NCBI GenBank assembly: GCA_034359265.1
Contig: CP136891.1
Location: 58,442,001-58,506,000, forward strand
Direction of reading: 5' to 3'
DNA: 64,000 bases
Source: Canna indica
Lineage: Eukaryota > Streptophyta > Magnoliopsida > Zingiberales > Cannaceae
The position numbers were made by a program, and so were the translations under genes. The notes under the pieces were generated by a model. That model made no database searches. It had not been told where the DNA came from and saw only the letters and a list, made by a program, of their open reading frames with translations. Position 1 is the first letter of the stretch. Each line of letters begins with the position of its first letter. Positions 9,632 to 21,497 of the stretch are shown one piece after another.

Positions 9632-10705
9632 ATGTCGACCTCCTGCTTCTCTCTTCTCATCCTTGCAGCCTTGGCTGTGCCCTCGCCCATCGCCGTAGTA
9701 GCATGGCGGCCGTGGCCTCACCACTTCGCTAGCAGCAGCAATGCCACCACCACGAGCATTGTTGGTGGTGGCGCTAGCGGAGCCGCCGCCGGCCTGGGGA
9801 CGATGAAGAAGTACGAGGGATCTTCGGAGTTCGTCAAGCTACGCTACCACATGGGCCCCGTCCTCACCGCCAACATCACCGTCCATCCCATCTGGTACGG
9901 CTCCTGGTCGCCGAAGCAGAAGCACATCCTCCGCGCCTTCCTTCGCTCCGTCTCCGCCTCCGCCGCCCCCCACCCTTCCGTCGCCGCCTGGTGGAGCACC
10001 GTCCGCCTCTACACCGACCAGACCGGCGCCAATGTCTCCGCCACCGTCCTCCTCGGCGCCGAGCACTCCGACCGCCGCTACTCCCGCGGCCGCGCCCTCA
10101 CCCGCCTCGACATCCAGTCCGTCATCCACGACGCCGTCAACGCGCGGCGCCGCCCCATCCCCGTCAACCCCCGCGGCGGCCTCTACCTCGTCCTCACCTC
10201 CGCCGACGTCGCCGTGCAGGACTTCTGCGTCCAGGTGTGCGGCTTCCACTACTTCACCTTCCCGGCCATCGTCGGGCACACTCTCCCCTACGCGTGGGTG
10301 GGCAACTCGGCCACCCAGTGCCCCGGGTCCTGCGCCTACCCCTTCGCGGTGCCGCCCTTCGCGGCCGGTCTGCGCAAGGCGGAGCGGCCGCCGAACGGCG
10401 ACGTGGGGGTCGACGGCATGGTCAGCGTGGTGGCGCACGAGCTGGCGGAGATGGCGTCGAACCCGTTGGTGAACGCGTGGTACGCCGGGGAGGACCCCAG
10501 CTTCCCGACGGAGATCGCCGACCTCTGCGAGGGCATCTACGGCACCGGCGGCGGTGGGGCGTACACCGGGCAGCTGCTGGTGGACGGCGAGAGCGGCGCC
10601 GCCTACAACATGCACGGCGTGGGCGGGAGGAAGTTCTTAGTGCAGTGGATTTGGCACCCTTACTTGAGCTACTGTAGCGGACCGAATGCACTCGATCACC
10701 AGTAG
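9632..10705 (+). CDS. EXORDIUM-like secreted protein (Phi-1 family)
   Basis: Single-exon gene of 357 aa, close to the usual size of EXORDIUM/EXORDIUM-like (phosphate-induced protein 1) proteins, which are apoplastic and linked to brassinosteroid- and carbon-dependent growth. A hydrophobic signal peptide covers residues 1-24 (SLLILAALAVPSPIAVVA). The Phi-1 domain runs from about residue 60 to the end: YHMGPVLTANITVHPIWYG, AWWSTVRLYTDQTG, the Cys-rich QDFCVQVCGFHYFTFP, YAWVGNSATQCPGSCAYPF, VVAHELAEMASNPLVNAWY and QWIWHPYLSYCSG. HELAE resembles the start of a zincin HExxH motif but lacks the second His. Codon use is extremely GC3-rich, unlike the surrounding DNA. The start is chosen because the signal peptide follows directly. 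Exact subfamily (EXO or EXL5/EXL7-like) is not settled. Confidence 0.93.
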   Translation: MSTSCFSLLILAALAVPSPIAVVAWRPWPHHFASSSNATTTSIVGGGASGAAAGLGTMKKYEGSSEFVKLRYHMGPVLTANITVHPIWYGSWSPKQKHILRAFLRSVSASAAPHPSVAAWWSTVRLYTDQTGANVSATVLLGAEHSDRRYSRGRALTRLDIQSVIHDAVNARRRPIPVNPRGGLYLVLTSADVAVQDFCVQVCGFHYFTFPAIVGHTLPYAWVGNSATQCPGSCAYPFAVPPFAAGLRKAERPPNGDVGVDGMVSVVAHELAEMASNPLVNAWYAGEDPSFPTEIADLCEGIYGTGGGGAYTGQLLVDGESGAAYNMHGVGGRKFLVQWIWHPYLSYCSGPNALDHQ

Positions 10706-12562
10706 CGCTCTAATTACTGTCGCCATTATTACTGTTAGCAGCAGAGCAGCAGCAGCAGGTGCCGGCCATTCCGCAAGAAATGCAGAGAAAAAGGTGGTCA
10801 AAAAAAGAAAAGTTGAAGCCTTTTTTGTGTTCGTGTTGAATTCCTCTTTTCTTCTGCTTGCGATTAATGATGGCCTTACTTATCTATCTAGCTAAATAAG
10901 AAGAGGAAGAAGAACAAGTGTTAGCTAGGTTTGTGCTTGTACAGAGAAAGAGAGAGATGAAAGCTTTTGGTGCTCTTATGTTCTGTCACTATAATGTCTT
11001 GGGTTTAATTTTCAGTCATTATCCCTCTCTCTTTCTCTGTAAAGATGAAAAATCATTTTGCTTTATATCAGCAAAAGATTTAAACGGGAAGTACACTGTA
11101 GCTGCTCATGCATGTTTAAGGCTTGTAGGAGATGCAGATTACGCCATCCATCCATGCATACTTGTTCACTCTCTTCTGTTATCTTCTCCATTACCAAATT
11201 GCCAAACCTAACTGGGGAAATCGGAGCTCGGTAAAAGTGATGGGCATACAATCAATGTGTCGATTATGCAGTCGGTGAAAGCATCGACCGCATCCAAATG
11301 GCCAAGCTATAATTTCTGGCCCACCTACTGTTCCTTTTGGACGAGAAGACAAAGCATAATTACGTCGTCCTCGCAAGGTAAAAGTGCGAAATTACTCAGA
11401 AGCTCACAAAAATAATTTCGGCATCAACATTTGGTTGCTAGTAAAGATTTGAGGGTGAACTTTATCCTGTTCTATCTAAATTTCAAAGTTGCCAACTTAC
11501 AGCAAATTAAAGTCCTCGAACAAAAGATGATCTCTTGTCATTTGTCAAACTAGAACGTGGCTTTCCCTTTTCCTTGACCTTTTCTACTCTCAACCTTTTG
11601 CCTTTATTTCCTTTTTTTGCTTTTCCACCAATTAATGAGCAAGAGATTGAGTTGAGGTGATATTGCAAGCACAACCTTATTAAATGCTCACACACTGAGA
11701 TTGGTGAATCAATCTAAATATCTATGACAAGGTGGAAAAGAAGTTTTTACTGTGACAGAAGCAACCATCTAATACCATTTTTCTTGTTTTCCAAACTTCC
11801 ATGTGAATTTCATTGCTGAACAATTTTATCTTAACTCAAATACTTGTCTGCTACTCGAGAGTCGAGACAACTAATACAAACAAAACAGTAATAAATAAAA
11901 GAAATCATTTATGTTAGGATAAAGATGGAAAAATAGTCTACAATCTAGTTGAAGAACAAAATTAACAATGGAACTGCTACTAGAATGAACAAAAAAACAA
12001 GAGCAGCTGAGAACTCTTCGCTAGTAGCCTGAACATTGACATTCTTCCATGCTTTAATAGATCAAGCTGCAATAACATTGATAAAGTTAGACATTGCTGT
12101 GCTGTAGAACATGTACAGGAGATAAGGCACTGATGATATTTAAAAATGTTCATAACATATCAATACAAGAAATGAATTGGTGAGAGGCTGGGAGGACTTA
12201 AAAAACTTTACAGATACCAGGAAACCTGAACAAAACAAAATCACATCACACAAACTTGAAGTTCATATATACTTTTTCTGAGTTCTTCTCCATCCATTGA
12301 ACTGTTAAACTGCTAGATGCAAATCCAAACTTTTAGTATGAATTCACTAGAAAATTTAGTAACAAAACAGAATACAATGGCTGAGTGCCATTATTGTAGT
12401 CACTAACTAAGAGAGCTACTCTATAACAGTAGGAGGAAAATTGGACAAAAAAAGAACTTCATATCTCAAAAATAATTAAACTTGCTAGCTAATGCCATCA
12501 GGCACCATCTAGTCAGTAACCAAAACAAATTTGGACAACAAGTTGTATCAGTAATTATATCT
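10706..12562. other. Downstream region of EXORDIUM-like gene, no firm gene
   Basis: The first few hundred bases are probably the 3' UTR. The rest is AT-rich single-copy-looking DNA. The one hint of coding potential is on the minus strand ending at 11945, described separately. No tRNA, clear transposon end or other ORF with family resemblance was seen before A2 begins. Confidence 0.5.
11945..12030 (-). other. Possible terminal exon with a membrane tail
   Basis: On the minus strand a frame ending at TAG 11945-11947 reads VQATSEEFSAALVFLF followed by ILVAVPLLILFFN. This is an acidic turn then about 20 hydrophobic residues, like the C-terminal anchor of a small membrane protein. Candidate splice acceptors (GTTCAG and TTGCAG) lie just upstream on that strand. 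A second short coding-like stretch, MDGEELRKSIYELQ, lies near 12256-12297. If real, the rest of the gene would have lain to the right, where A2 has inserted. I do not recognise the protein. Confidence 0.2.
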
Positions 12563-12579
12563 CACTACTAGAAAAATGG

Positions 12580-12905
12580 GCATCAGCAACGGCATCAAGA
12601 GAATCAGCAACGGCCGCGCCGTTGCAATAGAGCCGTGACAGAAAGTCGCGTTGCTGATAACTTAGCAACGGATCAGCAACGGCCGCTCGGGCCGTCGCTA
12701 AAAATATTATCAGCAACGGTTTTGCCACAGACCCGGAGCCGTTGCTGATAACATTAATAGCAACGGCCGCTGATTCCGTAGCAAAGCCGTTAGTAAAACC
12801 CCGTCGCTAAGCCGTTGCTGTAGGTCATCAGCAACGGCTTTCGATACACTTTTAACAACGGCTTTCCCACGGACGGCCGTGGGAAAGCCGTTGCTGATGA
12901 CGTAT
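12580..12905 (-). repeat. 3' subterminal AACGGC array of A2
   Basis: Same repeat vocabulary as the A1 3' end in reverse orientation, including the TTTCCCACGG palindrome near 12857-12895. It abuts the terminal CACTACTAG. Confidence 0.85.
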
Positions 12906-13186
12906 ACCTGGGAACAGAAAAATTGAAAATTTCAAATTTCCATTGATACATTGATACATTATCTGATACATAACTCACACACCCATACCCTCATACACAC
13001 ATTCATTCACACATCACAAACACACCAAGATATACATCAAAACAATTATATTTATATTGATAATTATCCACGATAGTATAAAAACAATTCAAATGCAAAA
13101 TTGAAATATCAATATCCAAACAAAATAAGTTAAACAAGTTCAATATCTCAGTAACAAGTTCAATATCCAAACAAAAAATCTCACGA

Positions 13187-14561
13187 TCACGATGGAGGAT
13201 GGTCTGGATCATATGGCGGGGTCTGGAGTGCTTGAGTGTACACCGACGTGGACTGACTCGAGGACGATGGATTAGATGATGCCGAAGAGATGCCTGCTTC
13301 GGGATGACCAGACATGTTGCGTAGCATAGATTGTATATCCGCCATCATCTGACTCTGGCGCTCCATCATCTCAGTCTGACGCGCGACCGTCTCCTCTAGA
13401 GTCCTTATTCTGCTACTATGATCATAACTGGATCTAGAGGTGGACGGTCGCTCACCAGCGACTGGAGGGGTCGGTGCCCCAAGTGGCCCTAGTACGACTC
13501 GCGCATGACCACTATCTGCGAAGCCATATACGCGGCCATGGTCCCAGCCACCTGAGGCCTCGACCCACGATGCTGCGTCAAAGTCCTCGAGAGTACCCCC
13601 GCGCTGCACCACCGTCTGGCTGTAGGTCTCCTACTCGAGTTTGATTTTTTGTTTAATATTTATCATAAAACTTAAATTATAAATATATAATGAATAATTT
13701 AAACAAATATATAATTACCATAATGTATGCAGTGCGGTTGTCGATGTACTCCCCCGTCCCATGTGCTCGACGGTGAGTCCGCTCAAACACCGCCATCGGG
13801 GAGGGTCGCTGGACAGTCCCGTCATCCGACACCGTCGTCTACATTTACAAAACAAATACATTAATTAATACACATAGTAACAAATAAAATATATAATTAA
13901 AAGATATACTTACCATACGGTTCGCGTGCACTGCAAATGCAACAGAGCCGCCGGTGTGACGCGCTGCTCCCCCGACATGCGATTTCTAGCCGCATTCCGA
14001 GAAACCTCCTGCCATTGATCCGTCGACCATATCCCCACGAGCTGGTCCCATATATCCGGAGTAATCCAACCGGGGCTGTATCCCCGAGTCTCCGCGATGT
14101 TAGTGGTCCCAGCTCGGGCCATCGCTTGGGACCGAGCCTGCCCCAAACTCGCACCATAACATGTCGACGTGCTCGCTAGGCACGTGAGACCACGTAGGCC
14201 ATGCCCCGTGCATGTATCGTCGAATAGTAGAAGAAATGCTCCTCGGCACTTCTTCTTGCTCGAACCTGCACAACAAAAATAAATTTTAATATTATATTAT
14301 GATATAATGAATTTGAAATGATTCATAATTCATGATATATTACCGCTCCCCAATCACGATAATCAATCTACGTGACTCTGTGGCTGGTGGAGGCTGCCAC
14401 CTGTTCGGCCCGCGTGGCCGCCTGCGTCTGGATGTACTAGCCTCGGCAGTATCATCCTCATGAGGATCAGCAACAGGAGGATCAGCAACATGAGTAAGTG
14501 CTGGAGTCTCACCGATCGGAGACTCCGAAGCTCTCCTGCGTCGATAACCACGACCAGACAT
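13187..14561 (-). pseudogene. TNPA-like (Transposase_24) gene of A2
   Basis: Starts at ATG 14561 (MSGRGYRRRRASES). Later coding blocks are the RSQAMARAGTTNIAETRGY domain (13910-14140), the SDDGTVQRPSP block (about 13721-13840) and a final exon at 13187-13612. That last exon carries LEETVARQTEMMERQSQMM, a predicted coiled coil suited to oligomerisation, and a Ser/Pro-rich tail. A deletion near 14146 fuses the end of exon 2 (MLW then CEF) to the middle of exon 3 and shifts the frame. This copy shows what the full C-terminus of the family A TNPA-like protein should contain. Confidence 0.7.
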
Positions 14562-14636
14562 ATTTGTCGAACAGACATATAATCAGATTATTGTATAAAT
14601 AGTAGAGATATATTTAATAAAATATATACTTTACAA

Positions 14637-17600
14637 TTATTCCTCATCATCTGAATAATAGTCTTCGAATTCTTCTTCTTCTTCCTCTTCTTCCTCTTCT
14701 TCATCTTCTTCATCTTCTTCATCTCCAGCTTCCTCAATTTCATGATCGTCATCATCAGCATATTCAACTTCTTATTGAATTGACGTTGTGTCTGCATCCT
14801 CGAGTATTGGAATAATATGATCCACAGCAGGAAGATCATCTTCTTGATAGAAACCAGGAGGATCATTTTCTCCTACTATCGGATCAATTTTTCCTCTACC
14901 TTTTGTCTTACAGACTACACGTCAATCTGCTCTATCTTTATTTCGAACCGGATACTTCGCGTAATATACTTGTTCGGCTTGTGATGCCAATATAAAAGGC
15001 TCATTTGCTGCCAATTTCGATTTGTAATTAACCTCAACAAGTTTGTATTTTGGATGAACTTTCATGCCCCTTTCTGTTGTATCGAACCAATGACATCTAA
15101 ATAGGATCACTGATTTCAAGCCGAAGTAGTGCAACTCTATCACTTCTTCCACCAGTCCATAAAAATCCATATCACATTCAACATAGGTTGTCCCTTTCAC
15201 GCAGACCCCAGCATTCATCGTCTTCTTTGTAAATGAATATTCAACCGTGTGAAATTTATACCCGTTAACAAAATATCCGCTATAGTACGACACAAGTCGC
15301 GACGGTCCACTAACAAACTCAAATATTCTTTCATCTATTTCAGCTCTGTGATCTTTGCTGTAAGTCTGAATCCAAGTAGGGAAATCACGATTCCGTAATC
15401 TCTCCAATTCTTGATCGTTGTGAATAGAGTATTTTTGCACCATCTCAATGTCAAATATTTCAATGAATTGTTCAATCTCTGGACAATTGAGTAATACATA
15501 CAAGTGTGCCAAATGATACTCTTCATCGCTTAAGTGTCGAGATGGACGAGAACCAAAAGCACGACCAGAGTGACAAAATATATTTAAACGTCCATCTGAA
15601 TGTCGAACACCCCCGTTGTCGTTACGTGGAAGACGATCAAATCTTGTCTGTACTGTCGATTCAAAGTAAAATGAGCAGAATGTTGAAATTTCTTGGATGA
15701 TATACGATTCAGATATTGATCCTTCAACAGCTGCGGTGTTCTTTACTTTTTTCTTCAGACGATTCATGTATCTTTCAAATAAGTACATCCAACGATATTG
15801 AACGGGGCCACCAACTCGTGCCTCGTATGCCAAGTGTATCGGTAGATGCTCCATCGAGTCAAAAAATGCAGGAGGGAAAAACTGCTCCAGCTTGCATATG
15901 ATTTCAACAATATTATTTTCAAGTGTAGACATATCTTCGACTCGAAGGACATTTGCACAGATGCTTCTAAAAAACATACTTAATTCAGTCAACGGACCCC
16001 AAATATTATCAGGTAGAAGATCTCGAAATGCGATCGGAAGTAATCTCTGCATGAATACATGACAATCATGGCTCTTCATCCCTGATATTTTGCAATCATC
16101 GACGTTCACACGTCGAGATAAGTTTGAAGCATATCCATCGGGTAATCTGAGTTCTTTTACCCATGGACAAACATCTTTGATCTGTTGTTTATTTAACACA
16201 TATAGGGCCTTCGGTTTCAGATATCGTCCGTTGACCTCTTGTAACTCCAACTCTGGTCTTTTACAAAGTATTTTCAGATCATGTCGGGCTTTGACATTAT
16301 CTTTAGTTTTTCTAGAAATATCCATCAAAGTGTTAAAAATATTATCAAACACATTTTTTTCAATGTGCATGACATCTAAATTATGTCGAATCAATAATGA
16401 ACTCCAATAGGGCAATTCCCAAAAGATACTTTTTTTCACCCAGTTGTGTGTTTGGCCAAAACCTGACACTCTTTCATTGCGACCAAATACTATATCTGGA
16501 AGTGCTGAAATACGTGCTAACATTTGTTCACCAGACAACATCGGTGGTGGCCCATCTCTTTCGACTCTGCCCTTAGTAAATTTATTACGATTCCTTCGAT
16601 ACTAATGATTAACCGGTAGGAATCGACGATGACAATCAAAGAATGAGATTTTTCGTCCGTTCTGAAGACTGATTGATTTAGAGTGTTCCATACAATACGG
16701 ACAAGAGAGTCGGCCGTGAGTGCTCCAACCCGACAACATGCCGTACGCGGGGAAATCATTGATTGTCCACAAGATCGCGGCCTTTAAATTGAAGTTTTGC
16801 TTCCGATGACAATCATAAGTGACAGCTCCCTCAGTCCACAATGTTTTCAATTCATCTATCAAGGGTCTGAGAAATATGTCAATTTCTTTTCGCGGACCCT
16901 TAGGACCCGGAATAATCATCGAAAGATAAATAAATTCATCTTTCATGCACATTGACGGTGGCAAATTATAAACTGTCAGCAGCACTGGCCAAACTGAATA
17001 AGGAGTTGCAGAATGTCCAAACGGATTAAAACCATCTGTGCACAATCCCAATCTGATATTTCTAGTATCCCTAGCAAATGAAGGATAACATGTATCCAAA
17101 TGTTTCTATGCTTCACTGTCAGATGGATGAGTCATTACTGTATCATCATGACTTCTTGCATGCCAACTCATGTAGGGGGCTGTCTTTTCCGACATGAATA
17201 ATCTTTGAAGCCTCGGTGTTAGTGGAAAATACCAAAGCACCTTAAACGGGATATTTTTCTGTCGGACCGATTTCTTCTCCTTGTAACGAGGGTGTTGACA
17301 TACAGGGCATTTATCCAACTGCACATTTTCTTTATAATATAAAATGCAGTTATTTTGGCACGCGTGTATTTTTTCATACCCAAGCCCCAATTTTCTCATT
17401 AGCTTTTTAGTCTTATAAAAAGTAGGCTCAAACTTGTTATCAGTAGGCAGCATTCCATTAATCAATCCAGCAATCCGATCATACACAACTCCGCTGATAT
17501 TACAATCGGCCTTGATGTTTAAGAGCTCTGTCATTGCTGAAAACCTAGTGTATTTAGGACAATTCTCATACAAAGGTTCATCGACAGCTTTCAACATCTC

Positions 17601-18116
17601 ATAAAATTCTACGGCTTCTTTATTCGGTAATTCAATCTCTACCGCAGCCCCTACTTCTGTGATATCAACCGCTGTAGTATCTGGTGGGACTGATGTCTGA
17701 AGAACTGGCCGATCAACATTATCATGCAGGTGGAATTGACCCCCAAGACTATCAAGTATCATAGTTCTATAGGGATTACATTGACTGGATGAAGAAGCAT
17801 CAGCAGAGGAAGATTCACCATATGTCTGAACGACAGGATTGCTCGACGTCCCGACTTCGCGTGACTCCCCGTGACAAGTCCATAGAAAATATCTTGGTGC
17901 AATTCCTTTGCTATATAGATGCAGAGTGACAGTCTCCTGATCCAAAAATCGTCCATTTGAACAAATGCGGCACGAACATCGGATTTGATCACCCATGCTA
18001 ACGAAATTCCGATTCGAATAGGCGAAGTTTAGGAATTACGTTACGCCTAATCGAAACTCATTCGTTAAAGCTCCACGATCAAGACGTCGGTACATCCAAC
18101 TTCGATCAGCCGACAT
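14637..18116 (-). pseudogene. TNPD/TNP2-like transposase, A2 copy
   Basis: Colinear with the A1 transposase over about 1,160 codons with no frameshift. In-frame stops lie at codon 27 (TAA 18036-18038), codon 337 (TAG 17106-17108, tryptophan in A1), codon 505 (TAG 16602-16604, shared with A1), codon 1065 (TGA 14922-14924, tryptophan in A1) and codon 1115 (TAA 14772-14774, leucine in A1). Transposase-associated, Transposase_21, DUF4218 and DUF4216 regions and the acidic tail are otherwise intact. At codon 537, where A1 has TGA, A2 reads serine. Confidence 0.9.
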
Positions 18117-18162
18117 GATTCTGTCAATCAATGACAATTTCTTTGGTTAATGTCTTTAGGTA

Positions 18163-18416
18163 AGATTGTCCTATTCCATTCGGGATTTATGTTATTTGAA
18201 CTGCACTTATGTTTTTATTTTAACTGTTAACTAATTATTCTAAATTTCGGCAGCATCTCCCTATAGTTCTCCGAATACGCATATCATCTGGGCGCGTATC
18301 GGAGAACAATAGAGATGTTGCCGAAATTTAGAATAATTAGATAACAGTTAAAATAAAAACGCAAGTGCAGTACAAATAACTATATTACCAAATTGTCCAA
18401 TCAGGGACAATTCAAG
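18163..18416. repeat. Large inverted repeat upstream of A2 TNPD
   Basis: Same hairpin as in A1, reversed. The core words TTTCGGCAGCATCTCCC, GTTCTCCGAATACGC, GCGTATCGGAGAAC and GAGATGTTGCCG are present. Several arm differences from A1 leave the stem pairing largely intact. Confidence 0.85.
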
Positions 18417-18589
18417 AATTATACATCGTATAAAAGATCATTTACTTCTTTTACACGAACATACAATCCCCGAACGGATCTAAGGTTTTGCTAAATCATA
18501 TCCGACTCGTCGATGCGTACGTGAAACATATGAACTCGTCTGATGCATGATTATTTTCTAAATGTTTCGAGCCCGTTCGAGTCAATATT

Positions 18590-18803
18590 GGACGATTCCG
18601 GCGCGCCTCCGAAGTGGACGATACCGGCGCGCGTCCGAAGTGGACGATTCCGGCGCGCGTCCGAAGTGGACGATTCCGGCGCGCGTCCGAAGTGGACGAT
18701 TCCAGCGCGCGTCCGAATTGGACGATTCCGGCGCACGTCCGAAGTGGACGATTCCGGCGCGAGTCCGAATTGGACGATTCCGGCGCGCGTCCGAAGTGGA
18801 TAA
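18590..18803. repeat. 26-bp GC-rich minisatellite in A2 leader
   Basis: About eight tandem copies of the unit seen in A1, on the opposite strand (GACGATTCCGGCGCGCGTCC core). The open frames here are products of the repeat, not genes. Confidence 0.9.
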
Positions 18804-19267
18804 TTCCGAAATTAATCTAAACCCTAAAAATTATTCTAACAAATTAAATAACTAATCTAAATAATTAATCTAAATAATTAATTAACAATTAATTAACAAT
18901 TAAAAAACAATTAAAAAACAATAATAAAATATTATTAAACTACAAATTTCGGCACCGGAGTCAGGTGGACTCCGGCGCCGACGTACACTGGCCGGACACA
19001 CTGTCCGGCCAATGTACAAGGTCCGGCGGCGGCCATCGGCCGACCGCCGCCGGCCGAAACCCTATTTTTAGGGTTTCGGTCGGATTTTCTACCGGCCGCA
19101 ACGGGAAGAGACGGCAGCCGGAGGGCACATACCTGACAGTGTCGGCAGCAGCGGGAGGAGTCGTCGGCGTCGTCGGCGTCGGCAGCAGCGGCAGTGGCGG
19201 CGAGAGGCGAGAGCAGGAGCGGCGGCGGCAGCAGCGGGAGGAAGAAGGGTCGGGCGCGACTGGTGCC

Positions 19268-19277
19268 CTATATAAAC
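19268..19277 (-). promoter_or_regulatory. TATA box for the A2 TNPD transcript
   Basis: CCTATATAAA on the plus strand, read TTTATATAGG on the minus strand, is at the inner edge of the 5' subterminal array exactly as in A1. Confidence 0.55.
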
Positions 19278-19560
19278 TTATCAGCAACGGTTCACTCGCC
19301 CGTTAGAAAGCCGTTGCTGATAAGTTATCATCAGCAACGGCTCACTTGTCTGTTAGCAAGCCGTTGCTAATAAGTTATCATCTGCAACGGCTCACTCGTC
19401 CGTTAGAAAGTCGTTGCTGATAATTAACATCATCAGCAACGGCTCGCATGTCCGTTAGAAAGCCGTTGCAGATACAACATATTTGCAACGGCTCGAGCGG
19501 CCGTAAGAATGCCGTTGCAAATAGCAACGGCTTGAGCAGCCGTTGCTGATAGCCGTTGCT
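19278..19560 (-). repeat. 5' subterminal AACGGC array of A2
   Basis: Modules of CAGCAACGGCTCACT and GCCGTTGCTGAT spaced about 55 bp apart, matching the A1 5' array in reverse. Confidence 0.85.
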
Positions 19561-20520
19561 GAAGACCAAGTTTCTAGTAGTGTCTTAATAGCAGTAGAGA
19601 AAAGAAAAGATTTTTATGGATGAAACTAACTGAACTGAGACATTTTGGGTGTGTTTGTTTGCGAAAATATTTTTTGACTTTTCGTTTCGTGAAAATCGAA
19701 ATGGATTTTCAAATTTCGGAATTTTGGTTTCGATTTTTTTCTTTGGCGAAAACGTGTTTGTTTGGCATGTCCAAATTTCATGTTTCGCGAAATGAAATCA
19801 GCGAAAACTTATTTATTTTGTGTTGATTTCGTTGATAGCTTTCAAGACGAAAATTGAAACTGTATTTGTTTATCAAACATAGTTTTAGTTTCAGTTTATT
19901 AAATTATACTATTTTATTATAATTTATTTAATTTGATATCATTAACTCAAATTTTAAAAAATATATGAATAATATTAATTAGTTAATAAAAATATTGTGA
20001 ATATTATTTAATTAGGGTATAAAATCAATAAAATATATTTTATTATATTTTTTAATTTATAAATAATTCAAAATTAAAAAAAATATTTGTAAATAATATT
20101 AATTAGTTAATTAAAATATAAGGTAAGTATTAATATCATCGTGAATTAATTATCAATTAAATATCAACTAAGTATGGGCTACGTATCAACTAAATATGAA
20201 CTCGTATTGTTTTACTTCTTTAACTAACCCAACTTAATAATAGTTGAAATTATTAATTTTTAAAAATATATTTAAATTATGTTACAAATATATTTTTTCG
20301 ATTTGATAATTTGTGCTACGTGAAAGATTGTGAAGTAAAAATACTTGTTCAATACAATATTATGTGTACATGTGTGATCTTATTTGTTCATATACTCGCC
20401 GATGATAATCGTCGTTTGATACGAAATGTTCAAATAAAATCGACCCCAAGTAAATTATCCATTCATTTCAACTTGGCACAAATAATACAGAACAACTGAA
20501 AAGAAGAATGGACTAAGCAC

Positions 20521-20694
20521 AAACAACTCCTCGTTTTCGGTCTATTGAGATATTTATTACATACTAAAAATAATAAATGTGAAACTCCTCATTTTCCAGT
20601 CTATTGAGACATTTATTACATAAAAATAAATGTGAAACTCCTCATTTCCAATTTATTGAGCTGTTTATTACAGACTAAAAAAATAAATGTGAGT
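20521..20694. repeat. Three tandem copies of a ~58-bp unit
   Basis: Three successive copies each contain AACTCCTC, a TTTCC- or TTTTCGG-type word, TATTGAG, TTTATTACA and AATAAATGTG. They are at the 3' side of the PIF/Harbinger element with no coding content. Confidence 0.75.
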
Positions 20695-21189
20695 AGGCAA
20701 TCCCAGTTAGAATAAGATCATACAATGTAGAATCTTCAAGCATTGTCATGGAATCATCTCCTTTCATCAACCCAACACCAACACCTTCTCCCAAAAGGAC
20801 TCTGCCAACAAATCATATTATAATAATCCATGCAAAAGCACCAACAAATAAAAATAGATCAGCTAACTGCGCAAAAGAACCAAAAACATTGCTACGTATC
20901 TTTTCTTTTTTTCATATACTCACCGATAAGCATTGCATAATAATTACAACCCAGCAGCCAAGCACCATCAACAATACTATTGTCGGTGAGGATCGTTGAT
21001 GGAATAGGATGAAAAAATCAACTATGTTTGATTTTTTACCTTGTCCATCAACAATCCTCACGACATCAATTATGACGGTAAAAAATGTAGGACAATGAAG
21101 GAAAATGCGTATCACCATTAATTGGTGATCGCCTCCAATTCATAGTCCACCAAAATAAAGTTTATCCATTATCTTAAAACAACCAAAGT

Positions 21190-21352
21190 ATAAAGCATAA
21201 CCACGCATTTATATAAACACAACCAAACAATAAAATATATAAGCACAACCACGCATTTATATAAGCACAATCAAACAATAAAATATAAGCATAACCACAC
21301 ATTTATATAAGCACAACCAAACAATGAAATATAAGCACAACCACGTATTTAT
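21190..21352. repeat. Four tandem copies of a 46-48-bp unit
   Basis: CCACGCATTTATATAA recurs at 21201, 21249, 21295 and 21341 with AGCACAACCAAACAATAAAA between copies. AT-rich, non-coding, inside the PIF/Harbinger element. Confidence 0.75.
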
Positions 21353-21497
21353 ATAAAATCATAATTGATAAGGGGCAACATTACTTTACGGTCTTAGGAG
21401 GAAAGTGTGCATAACCATTGATTGATTATCGCCTCCAATTCCCTGCCGATATAAAACTAAAGTTAATCAAATAATAAGATAAAGTAGTCAAATTATA

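Larger units (their letters stand above)
12563..19582 (-). mobile_element. CACTA element A2, family A, reverse orientation
   Basis: Left end CACTACTAGAAAAATGGG and right end GTTTCTAGTAGTG, flanked by TCT (12560-12562 and 19583-19585). The whole architecture of A1 is present on the minus strand, and at 7,020 bp it is the longest family A copy. It keeps the last TNPA exon that A1 lost. Five nonsense codons sit in TNPD and a deletion near 14146 breaks TNPA, so it is inactive. Two stops are tryptophan codons turned to TAG or TGA, in line with C-to-T decay of methylated DNA. Confidence 0.95.

Noticed and set aside
9839..10615. 258-codon ORF antisense to the EXORDIUM-like gene
   Set aside because: Low-complexity Gly/Val/Glu-rich translation caused by high GC3 in the real gene; overlapping plus-strand frames (9991-10677) have the same cause.
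18590..18803. CRISPR-like appearance of the 26-bp repeats
   Set aside because: Repeats are head-to-tail without unique spacers, in a plant transposon.
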